Both the position numbers and the translations under genes were made by a program. DNA of 64,000 bases, taken from NCBI RefSeq assembly GCF_014764385.1, contig NZ_CP061714.1:868001-932000 (forward strand), written 5' to 3'. The DNA is from Luteimonas sp. MC1825. Its GTDB lineage: Bacteria > Pseudomonadota > Gammaproteobacteria > Xanthomonadales > Xanthomonadaceae. The notes under the pieces were generated by a model, which saw nothing but the letters and a program-made list of their open reading frames with translations, made no database searches and was not told the DNA's origin. Positions 29,641 to 37,647 of the stretch are shown here, in pieces. Positions within the stretch are counted from its first letter, which is position 1. Every line of letters begins with the position of its first letter.

Positions 29641-30121
29641 GGGCAGTCGCGGCGGCAGCGGGGAGGGCGGCGGCGCATCGCTCCAGCAGGCCGACCAGCT
29701 CGTCCTGCTGGGTCGTCCGCAGCCCGCCCAGTACCGCTTCGATCGCGGTGCGCGCCACCGCGCTGCCGCGCGTCACCAGCGCCACGCCCTCGGGCGTCGC
29801 CTCCAGCGCCTGCACCCGCTTGAGCCGCGGGTGCGGTGCGCGCGAGACCAGGCCATCGCGTTCAAGGCGCAGCAGCGTTTGATGCATCGTCTGGGGCGAC
29901 ACGCCGTTGAGGCGTGCCAGCTCGGCGTTGGAGGCACCGGGATGCTCGATGAGCACCATGAGCGCAACGGCCTGCGGCCGGGTCAGGTCCAGGCCTTCGT
30001 CCTGCAGGCGGGCCTCCACCGTTGCCGTCAGGCCGAGGTGGAGCTGCTTCAGCAGCACGCCGGCGCGGTAGGCGCGTGATTTCCTGAACGCCTGCAGGCT
30101 GGGGCTTGGCTGCCGCGGCAT
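29582..30121 (-). CDS. MarR-family transcriptional regulator
   Basis: A 179-residue winged-helix regulator: helix-turn-helix segment HPGASNAELARLNGVSPQTM and wing DGLVSRAPHPRLKRVQALEATPEG. The start at 30121 was preferred over one 15 bases upstream because GGAGG lies five bases before it. It is divergent from the RND efflux operon across a perfect palindrome (30,145-30,166), so it is probably the local repressor of itself and the pump. The Ala-rich tail extends into the end of the convergent neighbour. Confidence 0.88.
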   Translation of the reverse strand: MPRQPSPSLQAFRKSRAYRAGVLLKQLHLGLTATVEARLQDEGLDLTRPQAVALMVLIEHPGASNAELARLNGVSPQTMHQTLLRLERDGLVSRAPHPRLKRVQALEATPEGVALVTRGSAVARTAIEAVLGGLRTTQQDELVGLLERCAAALPAAAATALNCSGSTAKPRSGGLRSGA

Positions 30122-30144
30122 TGCATCCTCCGTCATCACCGGTG

Positions 30145-30166
30145 AGTTATCAGTGTGCTGATAACT
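30145..30166. promoter_or_regulatory. palindromic operator, marR-type regulator / RND operon
   Basis: A perfect inverted repeat with 9-bp arms (AGTTATCAG / CTGATAACT) around TGTG, 24 bases upstream of the regulator start and 31 bases upstream of the efflux lipoprotein start. It is AT-rich against a GC-rich background and placed to control both promoters, as MarR operators usually do. Confidence 0.75.
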
Positions 30167-30196
30167 TGCCAGCCTTTCCGGTACGAGCCCGTGACG

Positions 30197-31327
30197 ATGT
30201 CGATCCGATTCCGCCTGTTGGCGATCTCCGGCCTCCTGGCCATCACCCTCTCGGGCTGTGGTGGCGAAGACGCCCCGGAGGCCACCCCGAGCCTGACCGT
30301 AAGCCTGGCCTCGCCACAGCTTCGGGACGTGACGCGCGAGGTGGTGGCGTCGGGCGCGGTGGCCGCATGGGAAGAGGTCTCGGTGGGCGTGGAGCTCTCC
30401 GGCCTGCGCGTGGCGAGCGTCGAAGTGGAGGTCGGCAGCGTGGTGGCAGCGGGCGACGTGCTGCTGCGCGTCGACGACCGCACGCTCGCCTCGCAGCTGG
30501 CGCAGTCCGACGCCCAGGTGCGCGAGGCGCAGACCAACCTCGAGACCGCGCGCCGCAAGGCCGCGCGCATCCGCGAGCTGGCCAGCGCGCAGATGGTGTC
30601 GCTGCAGGATGCCGAGGAGGCCGAGGCCGCGCGCGACAACGCGCAGGCGCGCCTCAACACCGCCATGGCCAGCCGCGACGCCTCGCGCGTGCAGCGTGAC
30701 TTCACCGTGGTGCGCGCGCCGGTGGCGGGCGTGGTGTCGGCGCGCAGCGTGCAGCCGGGGCAGGTGGTGGGGGCGGGCGCGGAGCTGTTGAAGCTGATCC
30801 GCGATGGCCGCCTGGAGTGGCGCGCCGAACTCGCCGAAGGCGACCTGCTGCGCGTGAACGTCGGCACGCCGGTGCGCGTGGAGGCGGCCGGCGGCGGCAT
30901 GGTGGAGGGCACGGTGCGCACCGTGTCGCCGGGGCTGGACGCGCAGACCCGCACCGGCACCGTATACGTGGACCTGCCGGATCCGGGCGGCCTGCGCGCG
31001 GGCATGTTCGCGCAGGGGCGCCTCGCGCTGGGGCGCGCGCAGGCGCTGCTGGTGCCGGGCGAGGCCGTGGTACGCCGCGACGGGCGCGCGTATGTGTTCA
31101 CCGTGGACGCTGACAACCGCGTACGCGAGCGCGGCGTCGCCGTGGGCGGCGCGCATGGCGACATGGTCGAGGTGCGCGAGGGGCTGACGCAGGGCGATCG
31201 CGTGGTGGCGCGTGGCGCGGGCTTCCTCGGCGATGGCGACCTGGTGCGCGTGGTCGAGAGCGCGGACGCCGCCGATGCCGCCAACGCGCCGGCCGCACCC
31301 GACGCGAACGGGACCATCGCCAGATGA
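30197..31327 (+). CDS. RND efflux periplasmic adaptor (membrane fusion) lipoprotein
   Basis: A 376-residue adaptor that links an RND pump to an outer-membrane channel. It has a lipobox LSGC near residue 21, a lipoyl-like half (VEVEVGSVVAAGDVLLRVDD), an Ala/Arg-rich coiled-coil hairpin, the second lipoyl half (VVRAPVAGVVSARSVQPGQVV), and a beta-barrel region (RTGTVYVDLPD). The ATG was chosen; a GTG six bases upstream is possible. The stop overlaps the pump gene (ATGA). Confidence 0.92.
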   Translation: MSIRFRLLAISGLLAITLSGCGGEDAPEATPSLTVSLASPQLRDVTREVVASGAVAAWEEVSVGVELSGLRVASVEVEVGSVVAAGDVLLRVDDRTLASQLAQSDAQVREAQTNLETARRKAARIRELASAQMVSLQDAEEAEAARDNAQARLNTAMASRDASRVQRDFTVVRAPVAGVVSARSVQPGQVVGAGAELLKLIRDGRLEWRAELAEGDLLRVNVGTPVRVEAAGGGMVEGTVRTVSPGLDAQTRTGTVYVDLPDPGGLRAGMFAQGRLALGRAQALLVPGEAVVRRDGRAYVFTVDADNRVRERGVAVGGAHGDMVEVREGLTQGDRVVARGAGFLGDGDLVRVVESADAADAANAPAAPDANGTIAR

Positions 31328-34300
31328 ATTTCTCCGCCTGGTCGATCAACCGCCCACTGCCGGCGATCCTCGTCTTCATCCTGCTCACCGCCGCCGGCCT
31401 GCTCGCGTTCAACCGGCTGGCCGTGTCGCAGTTCCCCGACCTCACCGTGCCGGTGGTCAACGTCACCGTGACCCTGCCGGGCGCGAGCCCCAGCACGCTG
31501 GAAACCCAGGTCACGCGCAAGGTCGAAGACGCGGTGGCCAGCATCCCGGGCCTCGACAACATGGCCTCGATCGTCAACGAGGGCGTGTCGACCACGGTGC
31601 TGAGCTTCGACATCGAGAAGGACGGCACGCTCGCCAAGGACGAGGTGCGCGACGCCATCGACCGCGTGCGCATCGACCTGCCGGGCGAGGTGGAGCCGCC
31701 GATCGTGTCGATGGTCAACGTGACCGGCGGCGACATGATCACCTACGCGGTGACCGCGGACGGCTGGAGCGACGAGGAGCTCAGCTGGTACATCGATGAC
31801 GCCGTCGGCAAGCGCCTGTTCGCCGTGCCCGGCGTGGGCGCGGTGCGGCGCATCGGCGGCGTGAACCGCGAGATCCGCGTCGCCCTGCGGCCGGAGGCCG
31901 TGCAGGGCTTTGGCGTGAGTCCGGCGCTGATTTCCCAGCAGCTCGCGCGCATCCAGCAGGAGCAGCCCGGTGGCCGCACCACCGTGGGCGGCAGCGAACA
32001 GGCGGTGCGCACGCTCGGCACGGTGGAGACAGCCGCCGACCTCGCCAATTTCCCCATCTCCATGCCCGACGGCCGCAGCGTGCGCCTGTCCACGCTGGCC
32101 ACCGTGAGCGACGGCAATGCCACGCCCAGCCAGCGCACCACGCTCGACGGCCGAGCAGTGACCGGCTTCGCCGTGCAGCGCACCACCGGCTCCAGCGAGG
32201 TGGATGTCGGCAACGCCGTGCGCGCTGAAATCGCCGCGCTGCAGGCGGAGCAGCCGCGCCTGCGCATCGTCGAAGTCGGCTCCACCACCGAGGTGGCCGA
32301 GAACTCCTACGAATCCTCCATGCACATGCTCTACGAGGGCGCGCTGCTGGCGGTGGCGGTGGTGTTCTGGTTCCTGCGCGACTTCCGCGCCACCTTCATT
32401 TCCGCGGTGGCGCTGCCGCTGTCCATCATTCCCACCTTCGCGGTGATGTACTGGTTCGGCTTCAGCCTCAACATGATCACGCTGCTGGCGCTGGCCGTGG
32501 TGGTGGGCATCCTGGTGGATGACGCCATCGTCGAGGTCGAGAACATCGACCGCCACCTGCGCATGGGCAAGCCGCCTAAGCAGGCCGCGCTCGAGGCCGC
32601 CGACGAGATCGGCCTGGCGGTCATCGCCACCTCGTGCACGTTGGCCGCGGTGTTCATCCCGGTGGCGTTCATGCCCGGCATCCCCGGCAAGTTCTTCCGC
32701 GAATTCGGCTGGACCGCCGCCGCCGCGGTGATGTTCTCGCTGCTGGTGGCGCGCCTGATCACGCCGATGATGGCCGCCTACCTGCTCAAGCCGATGCCCG
32801 AACACAAGGGCGACTCGAAGCTGATGCAGTGGTACCTGCGCTGGGCGGACCGCGCGCTCAAGCACCGCAACCGCACGCTGCTGGCGGCGCTGGCGATCTT
32901 CATCGGCTCGCTGGCGCTGCTGCCGCTGCTCAAGGTCACCTTCATCCCGCCCGCAGACGGCATCCAGAGCAACGTGCTGGTGGAACTGCCGCCGGGTACC
33001 GCGCTCAAGACCACCGAGGAGGTGGCCGAGGCCGCGCGCCGGCGCATCGCCGACATCCCCGAGATCGAGCACGTGTTCGTGACCGCCGGCAGCAACTCCG
33101 GCGCGAACGGGCCTGCCGGCGACCTCACCAGCGCGGAGCTGCGCAAGGCCACGCTGGGCATCCGCTGGAAGGACGACCGCGACTTCACCCAGTACGAGCT
33201 GGAAGCCAGGGTGCGCGAGCGCCTGGCCGACATGCCCGGCGTGCGCCTGAGCTTCCAGGGTGGCGAGCCCGGCCGCGCGCTGCAGCTGGTGCTGGCCGGC
33301 GACGACCCGGTGAAGCTTGCGACCGCCGCGCGCGATGTCGAGCGCGGCATCCGCCAGCTGCCCGGCCTCGGCACGGTGGCGTCATCGGCCGCGCTGGTGC
33401 GCCCGGAAGTCATCGTGCGTCCGGACCCGGCGCGCGCCGCGGACCTCGGCGTCTCCACCGCCGACATCGCCGCCGCCACCCGCGTGGCCACGCGCGGTGA
33501 CTACGAACAGTTCCTCGCCAAGCTCAACCTGCCCGAGCGCCAGGTGCCGATCCGCGTGCAGCTCGACGAAGCCGCGCTCTCCGATCCCGACCTGCTCGGC
33601 CAGCTGCGCGTGCCCACCGCCACCGGCGGCAGCGTGCCGCTGTCGTCCGTCGCCGAGATCACCACCGCCAGCGGGCCCTCGCAGATCGACCGCTTCGACC
33701 GTCGCCGCAACGTGACCATCACCGTGGACTTGAACGGCATGGCCATGGGCGAGGTGGAGAAGCAGATCGATGCCTTGCCGGCCATGCTCAACCTGCCAGC
33801 GGGCGTGGAGCGCCAGGCCGCCGGCGACAGCGAGATCTTCGCGGAGATGTTCGGCGGTTTTGCCATGGCCATGGTGGCCGGCATCTTCTGCGTGTACGGC
33901 GTGCTGCTGCTGCTGTTCAACCACGCCAGCCAGCCGATCACGATCCTCGTGGCCGTGCCGCTCGCCGCCGGCGGCGCGTTCGGCGCGCTGCTGATCACCG
34001 GCCTCGACATCTCGCTGTCGGTGCTGATCGGCCTGATCCTGCTGATCGGCATCGCGGTGAAGAACTCGATCCTGCTGGTGGACTACGCGGTGATGGCTGC
34101 GGAGCAGGGCATGACACGCCACGAGGCGCTGATGGATGCCTGCCACAAGCGCGCACGGCCGGTGATCATGACCACCATGGCCATGGGCGCCGGCATGCTG
34201 CCGATCGCGCTGGGCTTCACCGCCGACGCCAGCTTCCGCATGCCGATGGCGGTCGCCGTGATCGGCGGGCTGATGACGTCGACCGTGCTGAGCCTGGTCG

Positions 34301-34398
34301 TGGTGCCGGCGGCGTTCACGCTGGTGGATGACGTGGAGGAGTGGGTGGTGGGCAAGTTCCGCCGCCCCCGAGGCACGGATGCGGAGGCGGCCGCGTAA
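31324..34398 (+). CDS. RND efflux pump inner-membrane permease
   Basis: A 1,024-residue proton-driven pump of the HAE1/AcrB type. It has an N-terminal helix (SAWSINRPLPAILVFILL), the porter domain, then the helix-4 proton-relay Asp pair in VVGILVDDAIVEVENIDRH, and the second bundle with GLILLIGIAVKNSILLVDYA. Twelve transmembrane segments are expected. No outer-membrane channel gene follows in this operon, so it must share one encoded elsewhere. The substrate is unknown. A 32-base piece of the gene (33,979-34,010) recurs with one mismatch at 36,633-36,664. Confidence 0.94.
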   Translation: MNFSAWSINRPLPAILVFILLTAAGLLAFNRLAVSQFPDLTVPVVNVTVTLPGASPSTLETQVTRKVEDAVASIPGLDNMASIVNEGVSTTVLSFDIEKDGTLAKDEVRDAIDRVRIDLPGEVEPPIVSMVNVTGGDMITYAVTADGWSDEELSWYIDDAVGKRLFAVPGVGAVRRIGGVNREIRVALRPEAVQGFGVSPALISQQLARIQQEQPGGRTTVGGSEQAVRTLGTVETAADLANFPISMPDGRSVRLSTLATVSDGNATPSQRTTLDGRAVTGFAVQRTTGSSEVDVGNAVRAEIAALQAEQPRLRIVEVGSTTEVAENSYESSMHMLYEGALLAVAVVFWFLRDFRATFISAVALPLSIIPTFAVMYWFGFSLNMITLLALAVVVGILVDDAIVEVENIDRHLRMGKPPKQAALEAADEIGLAVIATSCTLAAVFIPVAFMPGIPGKFFREFGWTAAAAVMFSLLVARLITPMMAAYLLKPMPEHKGDSKLMQWYLRWADRALKHRNRTLLAALAIFIGSLALLPLLKVTFIPPADGIQSNVLVELPPGTALKTTEEVAEAARRRIADIPEIEHVFVTAGSNSGANGPAGDLTSAELRKATLGIRWKDDRDFTQYELEARVRERLADMPGVRLSFQGGEPGRALQLVLAGDDPVKLATAARDVERGIRQLPGLGTVASSAALVRPEVIVRPDPARAADLGVSTADIAAATRVATRGDYEQFLAKLNLPERQVPIRVQLDEAALSDPDLLGQLRVPTATGGSVPLSSVAEITTASGPSQIDRFDRRRNVTITVDLNGMAMGEVEKQIDALPAMLNLPAGVERQAAGDSEIFAEMFGGFAMAMVAGIFCVYGVLLLLFNHASQPITILVAVPLAAGGAFGALLITGLDISLSVLIGLILLIGIAVKNSILLVDYAVMAAEQGMTRHEALMDACHKRARPVIMTTMAMGAGMLPIALGFTADASFRMPMAVAVIGGLMTSTVLSLVVVPAAFTLVDDVEEWVVGKFRRPRGTDAEAAA

Positions 34399-34423
34399 GG
34401 GCCGCCATCGACGGCAGGCGTGG

Positions 34424-34840
34424 TCAGCCGCGGGCGAACACCCGCTGCAGCACGATCCCCGCGACCATCGCCGGCACGAACCAGAGCGCTTCCACCGAGC
34501 CGACGCCAAGGCCCGCCAGCGCCGGGCCGGGGCAATAGCCGGCCAGGCCCCAGCCGATCCCGAACAGCGCCGCGCCGGCCAGCAGGCGCGCATCGACGTG
34601 GCGCAGTTCCGACAGGCGAAAGTCGTCCGCGAACAGCGGGCGCCGGCGCCGCAGCACCGGGCGGAACAGGAGCAACGTCGTGGCCACCGCGCCACCGAGC
34701 ACGAAGGCGAGCGTGGGGTCGAAGTCGCCGGCCACATCGAGGAAGCCGAGGATGCGGCGCGCATCCGTCATGCCCGAGAGCGCCAGGCCCAGTCCGAACA
34801 GCGCACCCGATGCGAAGGCCGCGGCGATGAACCGCTTCAT
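34424..34840 (-). CDS. YeeE/YedE half-transporter (second gene of pair)
   Basis: A 138-residue membrane protein with about four hydrophobic segments, including [15 protein letters not shown] and [20 protein letters not shown]. The Cys in GYCPGP is conserved in YeeE/YedE (DUF6691-like) proteins, which move thiosulfate or related sulfur species. It overlaps its upstream partner by four bases and belongs to the BigR-type operon. Confidence 0.85.
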   Translation of the reverse strand: MKRFIAAAFASGALFGLGLALSGMTDARRILGFLDVAGDFDPTLAFVLGGAVATTLLLFRPVLRRRRPLFADDFRLSELRHVDARLLAGAALFGIGWGLAGYCPGPALAGLGVGSVEALWFVPAMVAGIVLQRVFARG

Positions 34841-35262
34841 GCCCAGCCTCCCACGTGGCGCACCACCCAGGTCGTGGCCACCGCGGTGGCCATGAAGGTG
34901 AGCACCGCGACCAGTGAGCGCAGCGACAGCCGACCCAGGCCACACACACCATGCCCGCTGGTGCAGCCGTTGCCGAGGCTGGTGCCGAAACCCACCAGCA
35001 GGCCCGCCGCCACCAGCAGCAGCGGCGAAAACCCTTCGCGCGGCGTCGCCATGTCCGGCAGCAGCGTGATCGACACGCCGCCCGCCAGGACCAGTCCGGC
35101 GAGGAAGGCGACGCGCCACGCCACCTCGCCGCGCCGAGGGAACACCACGCCGGCGAGGATGCCGCTGACGCCGGCAACACGCCCGTTGAGCCACAGCAGC
35201 AGCGTGGCGGCCAGTCCGATCAGCACGCCGCCGGCCAGCGCCATGAGCCACGTCGTCGTCAT
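34837..35262 (-). CDS. YeeE/YedE half-transporter (first gene of pair)
   Basis: A 141-residue membrane protein with hydrophobic segments and the motif [13 protein letters not shown], whose cysteines are typical of YeeE/YedE transporters. It probably forms the transporter with the adjacent half. It overlaps the stop of the metallo-beta-lactamase-fold gene by four bases, so the operon runs hydrolase, half 1, half 2. Confidence 0.87.
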   Translation of the reverse strand: MTTTWLMALAGGVLIGLAATLLLWLNGRVAGVSGILAGVVFPRRGEVAWRVAFLAGLVLAGGVSITLLPDMATPREGFSPLLLVAAGLLVGFGTSLGNGCTSGHGVCGLGRLSLRSLVAVLTFMATAVATTWVVRHVGGWA

Positions 35263-36131
35263 GATCCACCCCCGAACCGGTTGACCGGCAGCCGCAGATA
35301 GCGCACGCCGTTGGCCTCCGGCGGCGGCAGCTCTCCACCGCGGATGTTGACCTGCAGCGCGGGCAGGATGAGCTTCGGCGCGGCGAGTCCCGCGTCGCGT
35401 TCGTTGCGCATGCGCACGTAGGCGTCCTCGCCGACGTTGCCGGCCAGGTGCACGTTGCGCTCGCGCTGGGCGGCGATCGTGGTCTCCGCACGCGCCTCGC
35501 GGCCGTCGGGCGGATAGTCGTGGCAGAGGAAGACGCGGGTGTCGTCGGGCAACTCGAACAGCCGGCGGATCGATCGATACAGCGTGGCCGCGTCGCCGCC
35601 GGGGAAGTCGGCGCGCGCGGTGCCGGTGTCGGGCGCGAACACCGTGTCGCCGACGAAGGCGGCATTGCCGACCACGTAAGTCAGGCTGTCGCCGGTGTGG
35701 CCGGGGGTGGCGACCACCCGGCCCGGCAGGTCGCCGATGGCGAAGGTGTCGCCCTCGTCGAACAGCCGGTCGAACTGGCGACCGTCCGCTGCGAACTCGT
35801 CCTCCAGGTTGAAGACCGCCTTGAAGCGCTCCTGCACCCCGGTGATGCCGCGGCCGATGGCGACCTTCGCGCCGGTTCGTTCGCGCAGCCAGGCGGCGGC
35901 CGTGAGGTGGTCGGCATGTGCATGGGTCTCGAGGATCCAGTCGACGGCCAAGCGGTGCTGCCCGACGAGGTCGAGCAGCCGCTGCGCCGAATCGAACGAC
36001 GTGCGCGCGGTGGCCGGGTCGTAGTCCATCACCGGATCGACGATGGCGGCATGCCCGCCGTCACGGTCGTAGACCACGTGCGAGAACGTGGATGTGGCCA
36101 GGTCGTAGAAGCTCTCCACCAGCGGATTCAT
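35259..36131 (-). CDS. blh: metallo-beta-lactamase-fold persulfide dioxygenase-like hydrolase (Blh type)
   Basis: A 290-residue protein with the metal-binding HAHADH (His70, His72, Asp74, His75), [30 protein letters not shown] and LCHDY. These features match ETHE1/Blh-type sulfur dioxygenases, which oxidise persulfide during sulfide detoxification. The Blh of Xylella also carries an N-terminal DUF442 domain, which is missing here. It is divergent from bigR across an AT-rich repeat. Blh is the closest characterised relative by context; activity is inferred. Confidence 0.87.
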   Translation of the reverse strand: MNPLVESFYDLATSTFSHVVYDRDGGHAAIVDPVMDYDPATARTSFDSAQRLLDLVGQHRLAVDWILETHAHADHLTAAAWLRERTGAKVAIGRGITGVQERFKAVFNLEDEFAADGRQFDRLFDEGDTFAIGDLPGRVVATPGHTGDSLTYVVGNAAFVGDTVFAPDTGTARADFPGGDAATLYRSIRRLFELPDDTRVFLCHDYPPDGREARAETTIAAQRERNVHLAGNVGEDAYVRMRNERDAGLAAPKLILPALQVNIRGGELPPPEANGVRYLRLPVNRFGGGS

Positions 36132-36149
36132 CGCGGGCTTCCAATGTTG

Positions 36150-36165
36150 TTTAGTAAAGTCTAAA
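36150..36165. promoter_or_regulatory. candidate BigR operator
   Basis: TTTAG, six bases, CTAAA: an AT-rich inverted repeat in the 75-base gap between the divergent hydrolase and bigR starts. The position covers both promoters. BigR is known to bind AT-rich palindromes; I have not matched this to the published box. Confidence 0.55.
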
Positions 36166-36206
36166 GTATGGCCGCGCCCCATCCCTGTCAAGCGAGTCCC
36201 GCGCCA

Positions 36207-36569
36207 ATGCCGAAGTCCACCGCCAGGCCGACCAGCCCGGATCCACTGGCCGCCGACATGGCCGTCCACGCCGGCGAGGCGGCCGGTCTGCTCAAGGCCC
36301 TGGCCCATCCCGCCCGCCTGCTGGTGCTGTGCCAGTTGGTGGAGGGCGAGCGCAGCGTGGGCGAGCTGCAGCCGGCCACCGGGCTCAGCCCGTCGGCGCT
36401 GTCGCAGCACCTCGCCGTGCTGCGGGAGATGGCACTGGTGCACACCCGGCGCGAAGGCCAGTCGATCCACTACTCGCTCGCCGATGGTCCCGCCCTGGGC
36501 GTGCTCGAGGCGCTGCATGCTGCATATTGCGGCGATGGCGTGCCGCTGGCAGGGCGCACCGGCGCCTGA
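36207..36569 (+). CDS. bigR: ArsR-family sulfide-responsive repressor BigR
   Basis: Winged-helix repressor that releases DNA when persulfide links its two cysteines. With the start at MPKSTARP the 120-residue protein has Cys42 (LLVLC) and Cys108 (HAAYC), the exact positions of the redox pair in Xylella BigR. The recognition helix is LSPSALSQHLAVL. An ATG 39 bases upstream lies at the edge of the operator and lacks a ribosome-binding site, so the later start was used. It is divergent from the hydrolase/transporter operon it is expected to control. Confidence 0.88.
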   Translation: MPKSTARPTSPDPLAADMAVHAGEAAGLLKALAHPARLLVLCQLVEGERSVGELQPATGLSPSALSQHLAVLREMALVHTRREGQSIHYSLADGPALGVLEALHAAYCGDGVPLAGRTGA

Positions 36570-36611
36570 TCGCAGCCCGCGGCCGCGCCGGTCGGACCAG
36601 TGCGTGGCGGC

Positions 36612-36672
36612 GCGTGGCCGCAGGTGGGTGCATTCGGTGCGCTGCTGATCACCGGCCTCGACATGCCTCTGG
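36612..36672 (+). pseudogene. decayed fragment of an RND permease gene
   Basis: Positions 36,633-36,664 match 33,979-34,010 of the intact pump gene with one mismatch in 32 bases, and in frame would read AFGALLITGLDM. Upstream GTGGCCGCAGGTGG resembles the preceding codons (VPLAAGG) with indels. No open frame surrounds it, so it looks like a remnant of a second RND gene or a short recombination product. Confidence 0.55.
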
Positions 36673-36678
36673 AGGCGC

Positions 36679-36697
36679 GCCCGCGTGGCGGGCATTT
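36679..36697 (+). terminator. hairpin with T-run after bigR/RND remnant
   Basis: A perfect 6-bp GC stem (GCCCGC / GCGGGC) with a 3-base loop followed by ATTTT. It is 110 bases downstream of bigR and directly after the RND remnant; it may end the bigR transcript or be inherited from the lost gene. Confidence 0.6.
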
Positions 36698-36777
36698 TCC
36701 AGCGAGCGTGTAGCAAGCAAGGTTGCTCCCCTGGCAGGTTATCGATCATATTCGTTCCACATCCAGGGGGTGGGGAA

Positions 36778-37548
36778 ATGGCTATGACGTCAGGCGAGGG
36801 CGGGAAGCCCGTGGCGCACCGGAAGCAGGTGACGGAAGGAGCGCGAGACGACGGCGACGGCATCGACCTCGCGACGGTGCCAGAACGTTTGCGGCCAACA
36901 GTCGGCTTCTTCCAGAAGAACAAGCGCAACTTCTTTGGCGCTGCGCTTCTGGTCGTACTGGGTTTCGTTGCGAACGCGGTGGCGACGGATCTGTACGAAA
37001 AGTACAAGCCATGGAAGGAAAGCGACGACGCGTTCATCGATCGCATCGTCAATGCACAAAAGGAGGAGTTCGATTCGCTCAACACCAGGTTGACCGAGCT
37101 TCGTGGCAACTTGCCTGCCGAAGGACGGGATGCCTTTCGTGAAATCGAGCGCTCCCTCGCTGGACTCGAACGCCAGAGCGCGGGACTGGTGCAGCAGCTG
37201 GAACTGGCCAAACAGGAAGTGGTGCAGCTGCGCGGGGTAGCTGAGGCGCGCGGGGGGCCGGGCGCCGGCTACGACTTTACCTTGGCATCCAGCACCAGCA
37301 TGGATCTGGCTCCGGGTGCCGTCATTGGACTGGAAAGCACAGGAAATGGGTCGGTTCGCGTCAATCTGACGTCGGAGGGCCGACAAGTCGCCAACAGTCG
37401 TCTGTTGCGTCCGGGCGAACCGTTGACCTATGTCGGCGCTCAGCGCGAGGAGTGCTTTGTCGCGCTGCGCTCGATCAACGACGGTCGGCCGGGTGCGGCG
37501 TCCTTTCAAACGGCATGCGGCACCAGCCCCTTGCTGGCGGCGGGATAA
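36778..37548 (+). CDS. single-pass membrane protein with coiled coil and Cys-pair C-terminal domain (paralogue B)
   Basis: Not recognised as a known family. The 256-residue protein repeats the architecture of 28,945-29,640: a charged cytosolic N-terminus, one transmembrane helix (about 51-70), a coiled coil (about 85-145: NAQKEEFDSLNTRLTEL, AGLVQQLELAKQEV), and a C-terminal domain with Cys226 and Cys247. GGGGGTGGGGA precedes the ATG; a second ATG lies two codons later. Its base composition is less GC-rich than the housekeeping genes. It lies directly before hsdM on the same strand, but 99 bases and a hairpin separate them. Confidence 0.7.
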   Translation: MAMTSGEGGKPVAHRKQVTEGARDDGDGIDLATVPERLRPTVGFFQKNKRNFFGAALLVVLGFVANAVATDLYEKYKPWKESDDAFIDRIVNAQKEEFDSLNTRLTELRGNLPAEGRDAFREIERSLAGLERQSAGLVQQLELAKQEVVQLRGVAEARGGPGAGYDFTLASSTSMDLAPGAVIGLESTGNGSVRVNLTSEGRQVANSRLLRPGEPLTYVGAQREECFVALRSINDGRPGAASFQTACGTSPLLAAG

Positions 37549-37607
37549 CACGGGCCCGCGTTAAAGCGTGCAACCAACCGCTGCGATTGCGAGCCACGGG
37601 GGGCATT

Positions 37608-37638
37608 ATGTGGGTCGCTGCGCGAGCGCGCCCCACAT
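37608..37638 (+). repeat. inverted repeat abutting the hsdM ribosome-binding site
   Basis: Arms ATGTGGG / CCCACAT with a 17-base interior that can pair further (CGC / GCG). It ends directly before the AGGAA that serves the GTG start of hsdM, so it could be an operator or a translation-limiting hairpin. Confidence 0.5.
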
Positions 37639-37647
37639 AGGAATTTC

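Noticed and set aside
36168..36206. An upstream ATG for bigR
   Set aside because: It has no ribosome-binding site and lies three bases from the operator. The start at 36,207 places the cysteines at 42 and 108 as in known BigR.
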